The notes: a model not told the origin generated them from the sequence alone. 64,000 bases of DNA from SAR324 cluster bacterium (GCA_028282885.1 JANQGX010000028.1:124001-188000), one strand, 5' to 3'; counted from the stretch's first letter, positions 8,560 through 18,563 are shown. Translations and numbers: made by a program.

Positions 8560-9063
8560 ATGATCGACACGGTAAAAACCATTTTGTTTGCATCCAATCT
8601 CAATGAAAACAGCCGCACCTTTTTTGCTGTGACAGCAGCTTTGGCTGCCCAGATGAAAACAAGGGTTATCGTCCTTCACGTATTGGAAAGATTGCAGGAG
8701 AGTTATGAAGGTATTGCTGTGGGGATTTTTGGAGCCAGCCGTTGGGGAGAAATCCTGCATGAGTACCGAGAATCGGCTTCGGAGGAAGATTCCGAAAAGC
8801 TTATCATCGGTGCAGCCCTCCACCAACTCTGCCAGGATTCGGAAAAAAGCGTAGGTGGATTTGGTGATAAAGAATGTGAGTTCATCATCAGTGAAGGTGA
8901 CATCGTTGAAGAAATTGTCACCCAATCCAAAAACCACCATTGTGATATGGTGGTTATGGGTGCCAGCAAAGGATCGCCTTCCGGGATTACGGTCGGACCC
9001 TATATCAAATCGGTATTGAAAAAACTGAGCATACCCATTCTCATTGCACCCCTGGAAAGTTGA
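8560..9063 (+). CDS. Universal stress protein family
   Basis: A 167-residue UspA-fold protein. The N-terminus (TVKTILFASNLNENSRTFFAVTAALAAQMK) is the usual beta-strand/helix start. The C-terminal nucleotide-binding signature is seen as VVMGASKGSPSGITVGPYIKSVLKKLSIPILIAP, i.e. GxxxG...GxxxxxVLxxxxxPVLI with GxxxG relaxed. It follows ald after a terminator-like hairpin and converges with the sigma-54 activator gene. Usp proteins often accompany TRAP and catabolic operons in Desulfobacterota. Its precise role is unknown. Confidence 0.85.
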   Translation: MIDTVKTILFASNLNENSRTFFAVTAALAAQMKTRVIVLHVLERLQESYEGIAVGIFGASRWGEILHEYRESASEEDSEKLIIGAALHQLCQDSEKSVGGFGDKECEFIISEGDIVEEIVTQSKNHHCDMVVMGASKGSPSGITVGPYIKSVLKKLSIPILIAPLES

Positions 9064-9205
9064 ATCGGACTCCCACTCCTGCTTGTTTCGAATTAACCCA
9101 CTCTCTCCACAATTTTTGTCATTTGCGGCAGATTTCTCATTTCAAGGGCAAGTATCGTAACCAATATCTCACAAGTGATATGACCGAGTGGTACCGATGG
9201 CGCGT

Positions 9206-11071
9206 TTAAAACTGGGTGATTCTTCCCGGGCGTTGAATGCCCAGTTTTCTCATACGGCCTCGCAGCGTACTGGGATTCAAACCGAGTAGTTTTGCAGCAC
9301 CTTTTTTCCCTTCAATCACCCAATTGGTTTGATCAAGAATATGAAGGATGTGATCATGTTCGACCTCTTGAAGTGTCTTTTGACTCGAATCTTCATTGGT
9401 ATCATCAACTTCGGATATCACTGAGAAATTGCTTAACTTCAGCGTCTTGCCTGTGCTGTTGATAACCGCTCTTTCAATGACATTCTGTAACTCCCTGATA
9501 TTGCCGGGCCAGGAGTAATCTTCAAACCGAGACATAACATGACTGGGGATTTCAGTGATATCTTTTCCGATTGATTTATTAAATTTGTTGATGAAAAATT
9601 GGGTTAAGAGTGGGATATCACTTTTCCGCTCTTTGAGTGGTGGGGTTGTGATCGGATATACATTAAGACGAAACAGAAGATCCTGCCTGAAATTACCGGC
9701 CTTGACCTCGTCCTCCAGATTACGATTGGTTGCTGCGATGATTCTCACATCCACTGATATGGTTTTTGTCCCACCCAACCGTTCGAATTCCCCCTCTTCA
9801 ATAACTCGCAAAAGCTTCGATTGCAGTTCAAGGGGTAGTTCCGCAATTTCGTCCAGAAAAATGGTGGAATTATTGGCCAATTCGAAACGACCTATCTTGG
9901 AACTGTTGGCATTGGTGAATGCACCTTTTTCATGACCAAACAGGATACTTTCGATTAGCGTGGCAGGAAGATTGGCGCAGTTTAACTTGATAAGGGGGCG
10001 CATGTGACGCGGGCTTTTGCTGTGGATATAGTGGGCCAGTAACCCCTTGCCGGTACCTGTTTCACCTTGAATTAGCACGGTTGTGGCAGTGGGTGCTACT
10101 TTTTTTGCAATATGCAGCATCTGATTCAGTTTGCTGCTGCGCCCCACGATGAAATCGGAACTGGTTTCGCTGTTGATTTCATCCATCAGGTAGATGTTTT
10201 CCGCATCGGTGATATCCTTGAGTTGCTTAATCTCTTTGAGAGCTTCCCTCAGCTTTTCCTCCGCTTCTTTGCGCCGGGTGATGTCCAATTCCACACAGGC
10301 AAGATATTTCTTCCCGCTGATGGTAATGGGACGTGCATCACCCGCAAGGGCAATCTTTTTCCCGAACTTTGTGACACTGTCATACTCACAGTAACCCGAT
10401 CCTCCGTTAAGAGCCCTACGGGTGGCTTCCTGCAAAGCCGGAAGGGTTTCACTGCTGGTGATATCCTTGATAGCGTCCAGTCTCAGAATTTCTTCGGGCG
10501 TGTAGCCGTACACTGCCTCGACGTTTTTATTCCAGCGTATGCACTTTCCGTTTTCATCATTCAGCCAGAACATACCGGGTAAGGCTTCAATGATGCTGTC
10601 CGAGAAGTGTCGCTCCTCTCGCAATCGTAGTTCGTTTTCCTTACTCGCTGTAATATCCTCGATGGCACCATCAAAGTGGATTGGTTTTCCGGATCTGTCT
10701 TTTTTCAATTTTCCGATGATGGCTCCCCAAAAGAAATCACCGTTTTTCTTTTTTAATTTGAAAACCTCACGATTGACATAGCCGTCTTCAAGTAATTTCT
10801 CCAACAATAGGCGCCGATCATCGGAATTCCAGTAAGTATCACAAACCGGAATCCTCAGAAACTCTTCCTTGCTGTCGTATTCAAACATAGTGACAAGAGA
10901 TGGATTGGCCAGCAAAAAATGGCCGCGGGTATCGGTCGTGCTCCGGAAAATGCCGATAGGTAGGTTTCTAAAGATAAACTGACCCAACTCCTGGGTGACT
11001 TCCTCAGAGATGGAACCCTTTTCCATCTCCTCAATCCACTGCTGATCCGTCAATCTTGTTGTAGCTGCCAT
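9206..11071 (-). CDS. Sigma-54-dependent activator with two PAS domains
   Basis: A 621-residue bacterial enhancer-binding protein: PAS 1 (about 30-147), PAS 2 (about 156-270) each with a PAC tail, a short coiled coil (270-298), an AAA+ domain (about 305-540) and a Fis-type helix-turn-helix at the C-terminus (about 590-615). Walker A is GETGTGKG (336-343), Walker B IFLDEI (404-409). The sigma-54 contact loop reads GAFTNA (383-388) instead of GAFTGA, a variant known among PAS-type activators. No receiver domain, so it likely senses a ligand or redox state directly. Ribosome site AGGAAGG. The only strong -24/-12 promoter found in the window is that of the aminotransferase-TRAP-AOR operon, making it the likely target. 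Confidence 0.93.
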   Translation of the reverse strand: MAATTRLTDQQWIEEMEKGSISEEVTQELGQFIFRNLPIGIFRSTTDTRGHFLLANPSLVTMFEYDSKEEFLRIPVCDTYWNSDDRRLLLEKLLEDGYVNREVFKLKKKNGDFFWGAIIGKLKKDRSGKPIHFDGAIEDITASKENELRLREERHFSDSIIEALPGMFWLNDENGKCIRWNKNVEAVYGYTPEEILRLDAIKDITSSETLPALQEATRRALNGGSGYCEYDSVTKFGKKIALAGDARPITISGKKYLACVELDITRRKEAEEKLREALKEIKQLKDITDAENIYLMDEINSETSSDFIVGRSSKLNQMLHIAKKVAPTATTVLIQGETGTGKGLLAHYIHSKSPRHMRPLIKLNCANLPATLIESILFGHEKGAFTNANSSKIGRFELANNSTIFLDEIAELPLELQSKLLRVIEEGEFERLGGTKTISVDVRIIAATNRNLEDEVKAGNFRQDLLFRLNVYPITTPPLKERKSDIPLLTQFFINKFNKSIGKDITEIPSHVMSRFEDYSWPGNIRELQNVIERAVINSTGKTLKLSNFSVISEVDDTNEDSSQKTLQEVEHDHILHILDQTNWVIEGKKGAAKLLGLNPSTLRGRMRKLGIQRPGRITQF

Positions 11072-11532
11072 GAGTCGACCTTCCTGTTGGTGTTTATCTG
11101 GTATATACTATAAATCGGTCAAAAGTGTTATCAGACAATTAGAGGTATCTTAGTCGCTTCCAAAAGCTATATCAAATTATCCCTGTTTTTCATTTTCCGT
11201 ATTAAAGCACGAATTTCGAAATCTTTCCAGTTTGCCGCGGTAATCTCCATTTCAATTCGAAGGAATTTAAAAAAAACAGTTGCTTGAATTCGAATATCGC
11301 CGTTTTGAGCAAACTGATACCGTTTGAAGAAAAAAAACACTCTGACGGATCGTTTGCATAATAGCCTCCACTATGAAAATGCTGATGGCGAGGATAAGAA
11401 TATAGACATGGGTCATTTCAACCAGAGGTGGTTGTCTAAGGTCGTATAAAATGGCATTATGCAAAACCAGTACAAAAGTGATGGTTGCAACTGCTCACTG
11501 TGTCAGGACCAGAACAAATCACCGGGAAATTC
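11072..11532. other. Intergenic region between the sigma-54 activator and sbcD
   Basis: AT-rich, with divergent promoters presumably for both neighbours but no clear -35/-10 pair. A 65-codon frame on the minus strand (11267-11464) has no recognisable features. Nothing else seen. Confidence 0.4.
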
Positions 11533-12675
11533 ATGAGAATACTTCACACATCAGACTGGCATCTGGGTCGTCAATTCCATAATGTATCCTTGCTGGAAGA
11601 CCAGGCATATGTGTTAGAGCAGATTGTGGATATTGTCCGGCAAAGGCAGGTGGAGGTGGTGTTGATTGCAGGAGATATCTACGACAGATCTGTTCCTCCT
11701 GCAGGGGCTGTATCGCTGCTGGATGAGGTGTTGAATAGAATCTGCGGTGAACTGGGTGTCCCGGTGATAATGATTGCCGGTAACCATGATGGTCCCGAGA
11801 GACTGGGTTTCGCATCACGACAACTTGCGGGAAGCGATCTTCACGTCAGCGGAAGCATCGGGGAATCGATTGACCCTGTGATTTTAAGGGATCAATACGG
11901 GCAAGTGGCAGTTTACCCAATTCCGTATACGGATCCGGCAACGGCCGCCAATGTTCACCGGACAGCGCTGAAAAATCACGAGGAGGCAGTTGCACTATTG
12001 ACATCGAACATCAGGGAAAATCACGATCCCGAAATACGAAGCATTATCCTGGGGCATCTTTTTTTACAGGGCGGCGAGCCTTCCGAGTCGGAGCGCCCCC
12101 TCTCTCTGGGGGGATTAGACAGGGCCTCGGCTGAGCATTTCAAATTCTTCACCTATTCGGCGCTTGGTCATTTGCATGGTCGTCAACAAGTCGGAACGGA
12201 AAAAATCCGATATTCCGGTTCTCCTCTTAAATACTCCTTTTCGGAAGAAAAACAGATCAAGTCCGTCAACCTCGTGGAGCTTGATGGTGAAGGAGGTTGC
12301 CAGATAGAACAGATTCCCCTGCATGCAAAACACGACATGCGTATTATTGAAGGCGCTTTGGAAGATCTCCTGGAACAGGGGAAGGACGATTCAGAGAAAG
12401 ATGACTATCTGCTGGTCCGACTTACCGATACCCATGCGATCCTGGATATCATGAACAAGCTACGCGAGGTTTATCCCAATGTTCTTCATCTGGAACGACC
12501 GGGTTTAATGGCATCCGGAGAGCAAAGACAGATGAAAAGAGAACTCCTCAAACGAGGCGAGATGGAAATGTTTAAAGATTTTTTCCATCAAATTAGCGGT
12601 ACGGAATTGACAGAGGAACAGTCAAAAGTCATCGAGAAAGAGCTGGAGAGAATTCACACTGGAGAGGAGAACTAA
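11533..12675 (+). CDS. sbcD: Exonuclease subunit SbcD (Mre11 family)
   Basis: The metallophosphoesterase nuclease subunit of the SbcCD hairpin endonuclease/double-strand exonuclease. The five phosphoesterase motifs are all present: HTSDWHLG, GDIYDRS, GNHDGPERL, GHLFLQGGE and GHLHG. The start chosen is the ATG at 11533 because MRILHTSDWHLG is the family's usual N-terminus; an in-frame TTG at 11485 would add 16 residues. That gives 380 residues, near the usual length. The stop lies 2 bp before the GTG of sbcC, so the pair is translationally coupled. Confidence 0.95.
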   Translation: MRILHTSDWHLGRQFHNVSLLEDQAYVLEQIVDIVRQRQVEVVLIAGDIYDRSVPPAGAVSLLDEVLNRICGELGVPVIMIAGNHDGPERLGFASRQLAGSDLHVSGSIGESIDPVILRDQYGQVAVYPIPYTDPATAANVHRTALKNHEEAVALLTSNIRENHDPEIRSIILGHLFLQGGEPSESERPLSLGGLDRASAEHFKFFTYSALGHLHGRQQVGTEKIRYSGSPLKYSFSEEKQIKSVNLVELDGEGGCQIEQIPLHAKHDMRIIEGALEDLLEQGKDDSEKDDYLLVRLTDTHAILDIMNKLREVYPNVLHLERPGLMASGEQRQMKRELLKRGEMEMFKDFFHQISGTELTEEQSKVIEKELERIHTGEEN

Positions 12676-12677
12676 CC

Positions 12678-15600
12678 GTGCGACCGATCTCACTCCGCAT
12701 GACCGCATTTGGCCCCTTCCCCGGAAATGAGCAAATTGGTTTCACCAGCCTCGGTGAAAACCCGCTTTTTCTGATCAACGGACCCACGGGTGCTGGCAAA
12801 ACAACCATACTGGACGCCATCTGTTTTGCCCTTTATGGAAAAAGCACCGGGGATGAGCGAGAGGCGGCACAGATGCGATGTGATTTGGCAGAATCCGGCA
12901 GTCTCACCGAAGTTGAATTCATATTTGAGCTCTCCGGGAAAAAATACCTCATACAGCGCAGTCCGGAACAGGTCCGTCCAAAAAAAAACCGTGTTGAAGA
13001 AGTGACCGTACAAGCTCCCAAGGCAAAATTCAGTGAACTGATCAAAGGAGGTGAGGAGCGATTGATTGTTGCCAAGAGGGTTTCCGAGGCGACTATGGAG
13101 ATCGAAAGATTAACCGGGTTGAACGCCGATCAGTTCAGACAAGTAATGGTTTTACCCCAGGGTCGGTTCAGGCAATTGCTGATGGCGGAGTCCAGGGAAA
13201 GAGAGCATATTTTCAGCAATCTTTTCCAAACCCGAATCTATAAACAATTAGAGGAATCCCTGAAAAACCGTGCTGCCGCAATTCGCAAAGAAGTTGAAAA
13301 GCACAACCAGGTCTGCCGGGGTATTCTTGAAGGTGCGGGAGTGGAAAGCATTGATGCCATGTCAGAAGAAATTAAGGACTTAACCACCTTAAAACAACAG
13401 CTTGAGAAGGACAAAATCGAAAAAGAGAAACTGTTCCTGGACGCTTCTTCAGCCCTGCAGAACGGAAAAATCATTTTCGAGCAGTTCGAACAGTTGGCCT
13501 TCACCAAAGCAGAGCAGACAAAACTGGAGGAGAGAAAACCCCGGATATTGAAGCTTCGCGAACGACTGCAATCTGCGGAAAGTGCATTGAAATTGTCAAC
13601 GGTTTATGAAAATGCAAACCGTTGTCGTTCAGAAAAGGATGCTGCCCTGGAGCAAGAGAACAAGGCTCGGCAGAAAAGCCTCTCCCTGAAAATGGCACTG
13701 GAAGAAGCAGAGCAGAAACTGAAGGAGATCGAGCCGATTTCCGCACAACTGGACCACCTGAAAAAAGAGGGCGTCCAATTGGATGCTTATGGTGCACGTG
13801 CCTTAAAGCTCACGGAAGCATTAAAGGAAAAGCAGGTGGCAGAAGAGGAAAAACGGAAGGCAAAGAAACTGCTTGAAACGATCAACATGGAGTTGCAGGA
13901 AGTCTCAAAAACCAGGGACAGCCGGGAGACGGAACTCAAGATACTACAGGCGAATCAGGCTGAGTTGCCGGGACTACAACTGAATTTAAAGGAAGCGAAG
14001 GATCTCCTCAGAAAAAGGTCTGAACTGGAGGAAAAACAGAAGAAGATCACCGGATTGAACTCCCGTCTTGAGCAGATGGAGCGGGAAGGAAAAAAACTGG
14101 CTGCCGTTCATGAATCTGTTTTAGACGATGCCAGGGATCTGGAGATGAGATGGCATCAGGGGCAGGCAGCTCTCCTGGCAAAACAACTGGAGGCAGACCA
14201 ACCCTGCCCGGTATGCGGCAGTGTGGAACATCCGGAACCGGCAATTTCCATGGATGCCATTCCCACCGAATCGGATTTAAAGCAGGCCAGGGAGAAGGAG
14301 CAGGCAGCGCAGAAACAGCTACATGATGCGAAAGTAATCTATTTTGAGTTGAAAAGAGACAAAGAAAATCTTGATGCGGTAGTGGATGAACTGAAAACAG
14401 ACCTGGCCGAACAAGCGGAACGATCCCATGATGAGTTAATGCGGCAGCACAAGCAACTACAGGAGAAGGTGGAGGATCTGCTCAAGCAGCAGAACAAGGT
14501 CGACCAACTGATTGAAGCTGTCAATAAGATCAAAGGAGAGGAGACATCCAAAAAGCAAAAGCTGGAGGAGACAAACCGCCGGCTCACGGAAAAGACAGCC
14601 ATCCTTGCCGCAAAAAAGGCCGAGTTCGAAAGTGCAGAACGTGAATTGCCCAAAGAGTACAGAGAGCCCGGTTATTTGCAAAAAAGGATTGACGAGACCA
14701 GGCTGTCCATCGAGAAAAATCAGCAGAAGATAACCGAAATCAGGAAGGTGCATCAGGATTGTATGGGAGAGTCGAAGGCTGCTGATGCTGCTCACATGGC
14801 CGCCAGGGATACGAAAGAACAATCGGGAAAAAACCTTATCGAGGCTGAATCAAAATGGGATTCTTTCCTCAAAGACAGCAGTTTTGATTCCGAATCTGTT
14901 TTCCTTGAGGCCCTGCTAGACGAAGAGGAGATCCGGGACCTGAAAGAGGAGATCGAGTCCTTTGAAAAACAGGTTAATCAGACAGCAGGTGCTTTGAAGC
15001 AACAAACATCAGCACTTGAAGGCAAGCAAAAGCCCGATCTGGCAGCTCTGCAGGAAAAGCTGGCCAAGTCAAATGAGTACAAGCAGGCTGCCGAAAAAGC
15101 GTTTCGGGAAACCGAAGGACGTTTGGTACAGGTGGAAGCCATTCGAAAGAAACTGGAAAAAACCGAGTCCGAAAGGAAAAAGCTTGAAGAGGAATACTCC
15201 CTGATCGGCACCCTGAGCGAGGTGGCAAACGGGATGACCGGTAACAAAGTAAGTTTGCAGCGATTTGTTCTCAGTGTCTTGCTGGATGACGTCCTGATTG
15301 AAGCAAGCCGCCGTTTGCGATTGATGAGCAAAGGACGCTACCAGCTTCTGCGCAAGGAGGATCGAGCCAAAGGTGGACGTGCTTCAGGATTGGATCTGGA
15401 AGTTGAAGATGCCTATTCCGGAAAAGTAAGACCTGTTGCGACGCTCTCCGGCGGGGAAAGTTTCATGGCGGCTCTTGCCATGGCATTGGGACTTTCCGAT
15501 GTAGTGCAGGCTTATGCAGGAGGGATTCGCCTGGATACGCTTTTTATCGATGAGGGATTTGGCAGCCTGGATCCCGAAAGCCTGGATCTGGCGATTCGCA

Positions 15601-15734
15601 CCCTGATTGATCTGCAATCATCAGGACGCATGATTGGGATTATCTCCCATGTCCCCGATCTCCAGGAACAAATAGCAACCCGCGTCGAGGTCATTAGCAC
15701 CCAAAAAGGGAGCAGTATCAAACTGGTCAGTTGA
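12678..15734 (+). CDS. sbcC: Exonuclease subunit SbcC (Rad50 family)
   Basis: A 1018-residue SMC-like ATPase partnering SbcD in processing DNA hairpins and broken ends. Order: N-terminal ATPase half with Walker A GPTGAGKT (35-42), Q-loop VLPQGRFRQLL near 158, long coiled coils, the zinc hook CPVCG near 509-513 at the coil tip, second coil, then ABC signature LSGGESF near 925 and Walker B LDTLFIDEGFGSLD near 952. The start is GTG with a GAGGAG ribosome site overlapping the end of sbcD. Length is typical and the frame is intact. Confidence 0.96.
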   Translation: MRPISLRMTAFGPFPGNEQIGFTSLGENPLFLINGPTGAGKTTILDAICFALYGKSTGDEREAAQMRCDLAESGSLTEVEFIFELSGKKYLIQRSPEQVRPKKNRVEEVTVQAPKAKFSELIKGGEERLIVAKRVSEATMEIERLTGLNADQFRQVMVLPQGRFRQLLMAESREREHIFSNLFQTRIYKQLEESLKNRAAAIRKEVEKHNQVCRGILEGAGVESIDAMSEEIKDLTTLKQQLEKDKIEKEKLFLDASSALQNGKIIFEQFEQLAFTKAEQTKLEERKPRILKLRERLQSAESALKLSTVYENANRCRSEKDAALEQENKARQKSLSLKMALEEAEQKLKEIEPISAQLDHLKKEGVQLDAYGARALKLTEALKEKQVAEEEKRKAKKLLETINMELQEVSKTRDSRETELKILQANQAELPGLQLNLKEAKDLLRKRSELEEKQKKITGLNSRLEQMEREGKKLAAVHESVLDDARDLEMRWHQGQAALLAKQLEADQPCPVCGSVEHPEPAISMDAIPTESDLKQAREKEQAAQKQLHDAKVIYFELKRDKENLDAVVDELKTDLAEQAERSHDELMRQHKQLQEKVEDLLKQQNKVDQLIEAVNKIKGEETSKKQKLEETNRRLTEKTAILAAKKAEFESAERELPKEYREPGYLQKRIDETRLSIEKNQQKITEIRKVHQDCMGESKAADAAHMAARDTKEQSGKNLIEAESKWDSFLKDSSFDSESVFLEALLDEEEIRDLKEEIESFEKQVNQTAGALKQQTSALEGKQKPDLAALQEKLAKSNEYKQAAEKAFRETEGRLVQVEAIRKKLEKTESERKKLEEEYSLIGTLSEVANGMTGNKVSLQRFVLSVLLDDVLIEASRRLRLMSKGRYQLLRKEDRAKGGRASGLDLEVEDAYSGKVRPVATLSGGESFMAALAMALGLSDVVQAYAGGIRLDTLFIDEGFGSLDPESLDLAIRTLIDLQSSGRMIGIISHVPDLQEQIATRVEVISTQKGSSIKLVS

Positions 15735-15865
15735 CAGCTAGTCCTTGTATGAGCTCAGGCAAGATCCTTACCGGTTCTATAAAGATGAAAACAAACCCGG
15801 AACACAATAAGCCTATTAACTGAAAATCTGATTTTGTGTCTCCTGATTTTTCCTGAGGATTTGTC

Positions 15866-16333
15866 ATGACAAAAGAGATTGAACGAAAATTTCTGGTGAA
15901 GAATAACTCCTGGAAACCGAAAGCCGGCCAAGGAATCCTTTTTCGACAGGGATATCTCAACAGGGAAAAGGAGAGAACCGTTCGTGTCAGGCTTGCCGGG
16001 GACAGGGGGTTTTTGACCATCAAGGGATTGACCCTGGGGATATCCCGCCCGGAGTATGAATATGAAATACCATCGAAAGATGCTGAAGACCTCCTAAAGA
16101 AACTATGCGAAAAGCCCCTGGTTGAAAAGGTTCGCTATCGCGTCGCCTTCCGGGGAGTGGAGTTTGAAATCGACGAGTTCCTGGGTGAAAACAAGGGGCT
16201 AATCCTCGCCGAGGTTGAACTGGATTCTGAAGACCGGTCCTTTGAAAAACCCGACTGGTTGGGAAAAGAGGTCAGTCACGATCCCCGTTATTACAATTCC
16301 AATTTGACAAAACATCCATTTCTTCGCTGGTAG
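15866..16333 (+). CDS. CYTH domain protein (triphosphate tunnel enzyme family)
   Basis: A 155-residue stand-alone CYTH domain. The signature EIERKF (ExExK) is at residues 4-9, followed by alternating charged strands (RVRLAGDRGFLTIKG, EYEYEIPSKDAE, FEIDEFLGENKGLILAEVEL) that build the tunnel. Bacterial single-domain members hydrolyse inorganic triphosphate or cyclise ATP; activity here is unknown. GAGGA precedes the ATG. It lies 130 bp after sbcC and may be transcribed separately. Confidence 0.9.
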   Translation: MTKEIERKFLVKNNSWKPKAGQGILFRQGYLNREKERTVRVRLAGDRGFLTIKGLTLGISRPEYEYEIPSKDAEDLLKKLCEKPLVEKVRYRVAFRGVEFEIDEFLGENKGLILAEVELDSEDRSFEKPDWLGKEVSHDPRYYNSNLTKHPFLRW

Positions 16334-16486
16334 CATCTCGGCAAAGTCAGCCAGTATTTGCCGATGCGTGAAACATCGGCACCATTCTTTATGCTACCGT
16401 GATAACCACTTGTGCTGTCTTTCCCGGGTCGTGCTTCATTCAGAGGAATCTCCAGGTTTTATTTTAGGCAATCTTTAACTCACCGA

Positions 16487-16515
16487 TTGACAATTAGCCA
16501 GTGAAATCTTATTCT
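16487..16515 (+). promoter_or_regulatory. Sigma-70 promoter of the marR-MATE operon
   Basis: TTGACA at 16487-16492 and TATTCT at 16510-16515 with a 17-bp spacer, about 50 bp upstream of the MarR start. The predicted start site falls inside the palindromic repeat at 16521-16553, so repressor binding would block initiation. Confidence 0.7.
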
Positions 16516-16520
16516 AGATA

Positions 16521-16553
16521 TAGTCTGAAAACAGACAATCTAAAAACAGACTA
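16521..16553 (+). promoter_or_regulatory. Candidate MarR operator
   Basis: Outer inverted repeat TAGTCTG (16521-16527) / CAGACTA (16547-16553) enclosing a second palindrome GTCTGAAAACAGAC (16523-16536). It sits between the -10 box and the MarR start codon. Autorepression by the MarR protein is the usual arrangement and is inferred here. Confidence 0.6.
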
Positions 16554-16566
16554 ATATGGAGATAGA

Positions 16567-17016
16567 ATGATGGGCACGTTATCTGCCAGTGATCTGATGC
16601 TGTTTATCCAGATACCGCATCGCTTCATGCATGCCCTGATGCACAGGAGTCATGGACCTTCCGATCCGGCCTTAAACAGAACGGACGTAAGAACCCTTGT
16701 GACCCTTGAAGAGGCCGGACCTGCTTCCATGAACAAACTGGGGAGGAGAGTTGGTATGGCCAAGGGGTCGTTTACACAGGTGATTGACAAACTGGTGCGC
16801 ATGGAGCTGGTTTCCCGAAAGGAGAGCCCTGATGATCGACGAGTTATCATGGTTTCAATTACCGGAAAGGGAAAAGAGAAGAAACGTCAACTTGACAAAG
16901 CCCTGGTGGTCTATCTGCAAAAACGTTTGGAAAAGCTAACGGACCTCGAACAGGAAGAATTGCTGGGAGCGTTGAAAACAATTGAAAGGATTTCAAAAAA
17001 ACTGGACAGAAATTGA
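16567..17016 (+). CDS. MarR family transcriptional regulator
   Basis: A 149-residue winged-helix regulator. The DNA-binding core is clear: MNKLGRRVGMAKGSFTQVIDKLVRMELVSRKESPDDRRVIMVSITGKGKE (about 57-107), with the DDRR wing motif. GGAG ribosome site. The next gene, a MATE pump, starts 2 bp after its stop, so the protein probably represses its own operon through the repeats at 16521-16553 and is relieved by a pump substrate. Confidence 0.92.
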   Translation: MMGTLSASDLMLFIQIPHRFMHALMHRSHGPSDPALNRTDVRTLVTLEEAGPASMNKLGRRVGMAKGSFTQVIDKLVRMELVSRKESPDDRRVIMVSITGKGKEKKRQLDKALVVYLQKRLEKLTDLEQEELLGALKTIERISKKLDRN

Positions 17017-17017
17017 T

Positions 17018-18409
17018 ATGCAATTAAAGAACGCTGAATTTATGGGGGAGGATCGCATTTTTCCCCTGCTCATGAAGCTATCCATACCAGCCATTATTGC
17101 CATGACAGTGATGGCTCTGTACAACGTTGTGGATACGATATTCGTAGGTCGCGGTGCCGGTCCTCTTGCTATTGCCGGGTTGGCTGTTGTTTTTCCCATT
17201 CAGATGATTGTGGGATCCCTGGGACAGATGATCGGGATTGGTGCATCCTCGATCCTGTCACGCAAGCTTGGGGAAGGAGATAAAGAGAAAGCAGAAGCCA
17301 CATTGGGAACGGCATTTTTCTCGGTTGCTCTGGTTGCCGTGGTTTTTTCACTGCTTGTTGGCATTTTCGCAACTGACATCCTGGACCTATTCGGTGCAAC
17401 AGATGAAATCATGCCTTTTGCCTCCGATTATCTCACCATTCTGGTCTGGGGCTTTCCCCTATTCGTTTTCAGTATGAGCACCAACAGCCTGATCCGTGCA
17501 GAGGGCAATGCTAAAATGGCGATGAAAACCATGTTGATCGGTGTCGGTTTGAATATTATCCTCGATCCGGTTTTCATCTTCGGCTTGGATATGGGGATCC
17601 GCGGTGCTGCTGTAGCGACGGTTATCAGCCAGGTGTGTTCATTTGTCTGGATTGCTTTCTACTACCTGATGAAACGAAGTGTCGTTTCCTTGAAAAGGGA
17701 GCATTTCAGAATCGATTTGCCTCTCTTTAAAGAGATGATCATACTGGGAGTACCTAATTTCGTGCAGATGACCGGTATGAGCCTTATCACCATGATCATC
17801 AATATCCTGCTCGGAACCCTGGGCGGAGCGTTGGCTGTCTCCACCTATGGCATTTCCATGCGTTTGCTGTCGTTTATTTTCATGCCGATTCACGGCCTGG
17901 CGCAGGGCTTTCAGCCTATTGCCGGATTCAATTACGGGGCGAAAAAGTTTCATAGGGTCAAACAGGTCCTCTACGCGGCTTTTATCACATCCACCCTCGT
18001 CTCCATTGTTTTTTATGCCGCCATCATGCTCTGGCCCAGGTTCTTTGTTGGTTTTTTTACCTCGGACAGTGACCTGATCGCCATGGGTGGTCCGGCATTA
18101 AGAACCATGGGGCTGCTCCTTCCCTTGATCGGGCTGCAGATGATCTCGTCAATCTACTTCCAGGCCGTGGGCAAGGGATTGCATGCTTTGCTCCTGGGGC
18201 TTTCCAGACAGTTTTTCCTGTTGTTACCGACTATTCTGATCATGTCACGGGTCATGGGGGTATGGGGAATCTGGGTCTCTTTCCCTATCTCGGACATTCT
18301 GGCCCTGATGGTGACTTTGATTCCACTGGGATTTGAAATGAAGAAGCTTGGCCAGATGGAGAGAAAACACCAGGCGGAAGTTGGTATTTCGGCAAAAGCT
18401 GTCATGTGA
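17018..18409 (+). CDS. MATE family multidrug/metabolite efflux pump
   Basis: About 463 residues with 12 membrane segments in two halves, as in MATE exporters that expel cations or drugs in exchange for Na+ or H+. Family motifs include MALYNVVDTIFVGRGAG near 26-42 and GFQPIAGFNYGAKKF near 300. The start is taken as the ATG 2 bp after marR because the longer upstream frame would overlap marR; an ATG at 17042 is an alternative. Co-transcribed with and presumably controlled by the upstream MarR regulator. Confidence 0.92.
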   Translation: MQLKNAEFMGEDRIFPLLMKLSIPAIIAMTVMALYNVVDTIFVGRGAGPLAIAGLAVVFPIQMIVGSLGQMIGIGASSILSRKLGEGDKEKAEATLGTAFFSVALVAVVFSLLVGIFATDILDLFGATDEIMPFASDYLTILVWGFPLFVFSMSTNSLIRAEGNAKMAMKTMLIGVGLNIILDPVFIFGLDMGIRGAAVATVISQVCSFVWIAFYYLMKRSVVSLKREHFRIDLPLFKEMIILGVPNFVQMTGMSLITMIINILLGTLGGALAVSTYGISMRLLSFIFMPIHGLAQGFQPIAGFNYGAKKFHRVKQVLYAAFITSTLVSIVFYAAIMLWPRFFVGFFTSDSDLIAMGGPALRTMGLLLPLIGLQMISSIYFQAVGKGLHALLLGLSRQFFLLLPTILIMSRVMGVWGIWVSFPISDILALMVTLIPLGFEMKKLGQMERKHQAEVGISAKAVM

Positions 18410-18452
18410 TATCGCGATCAAGGCACCGAGACATCAGACGGCAAGAGTGAGA

Positions 18453-18563
18453 TCAGGTGCGTTCAAGTACGATTTCTCCGTTGACGATCCTCATCTCCAC
18501 CTTGATTTCGCAGATAGTGTCCGGATCCACGGAGAGGAGATCCCGGTCCAGGACACACAAATC
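18453..18563 (-). pseudogene. C-terminal remnant of a YtcJ-like amidohydrolase
   Basis: Thirty-six codons plus a stop encode DLCVLDRDLLSVDPD followed by a strand/strand tail ending NGEIVLERT. This is the conserved last segment of amidohydrolase-family 3 proteins (ADFVVLDRDLLTIDP... then a VxGxxVYER tail). Nothing upstream belongs to that family: the frame runs directly into a remnant of an ABC ATPase read in another frame. A deletion scar, recognised by eye only. Confidence 0.6.

Noticed and set aside
11485..11532. TTG start for sbcD adding 16 residues
   Set aside because: The ATG at 11533 gives the canonical MRILHTSDWHLG N-terminus; the extension is unrelated to the family.
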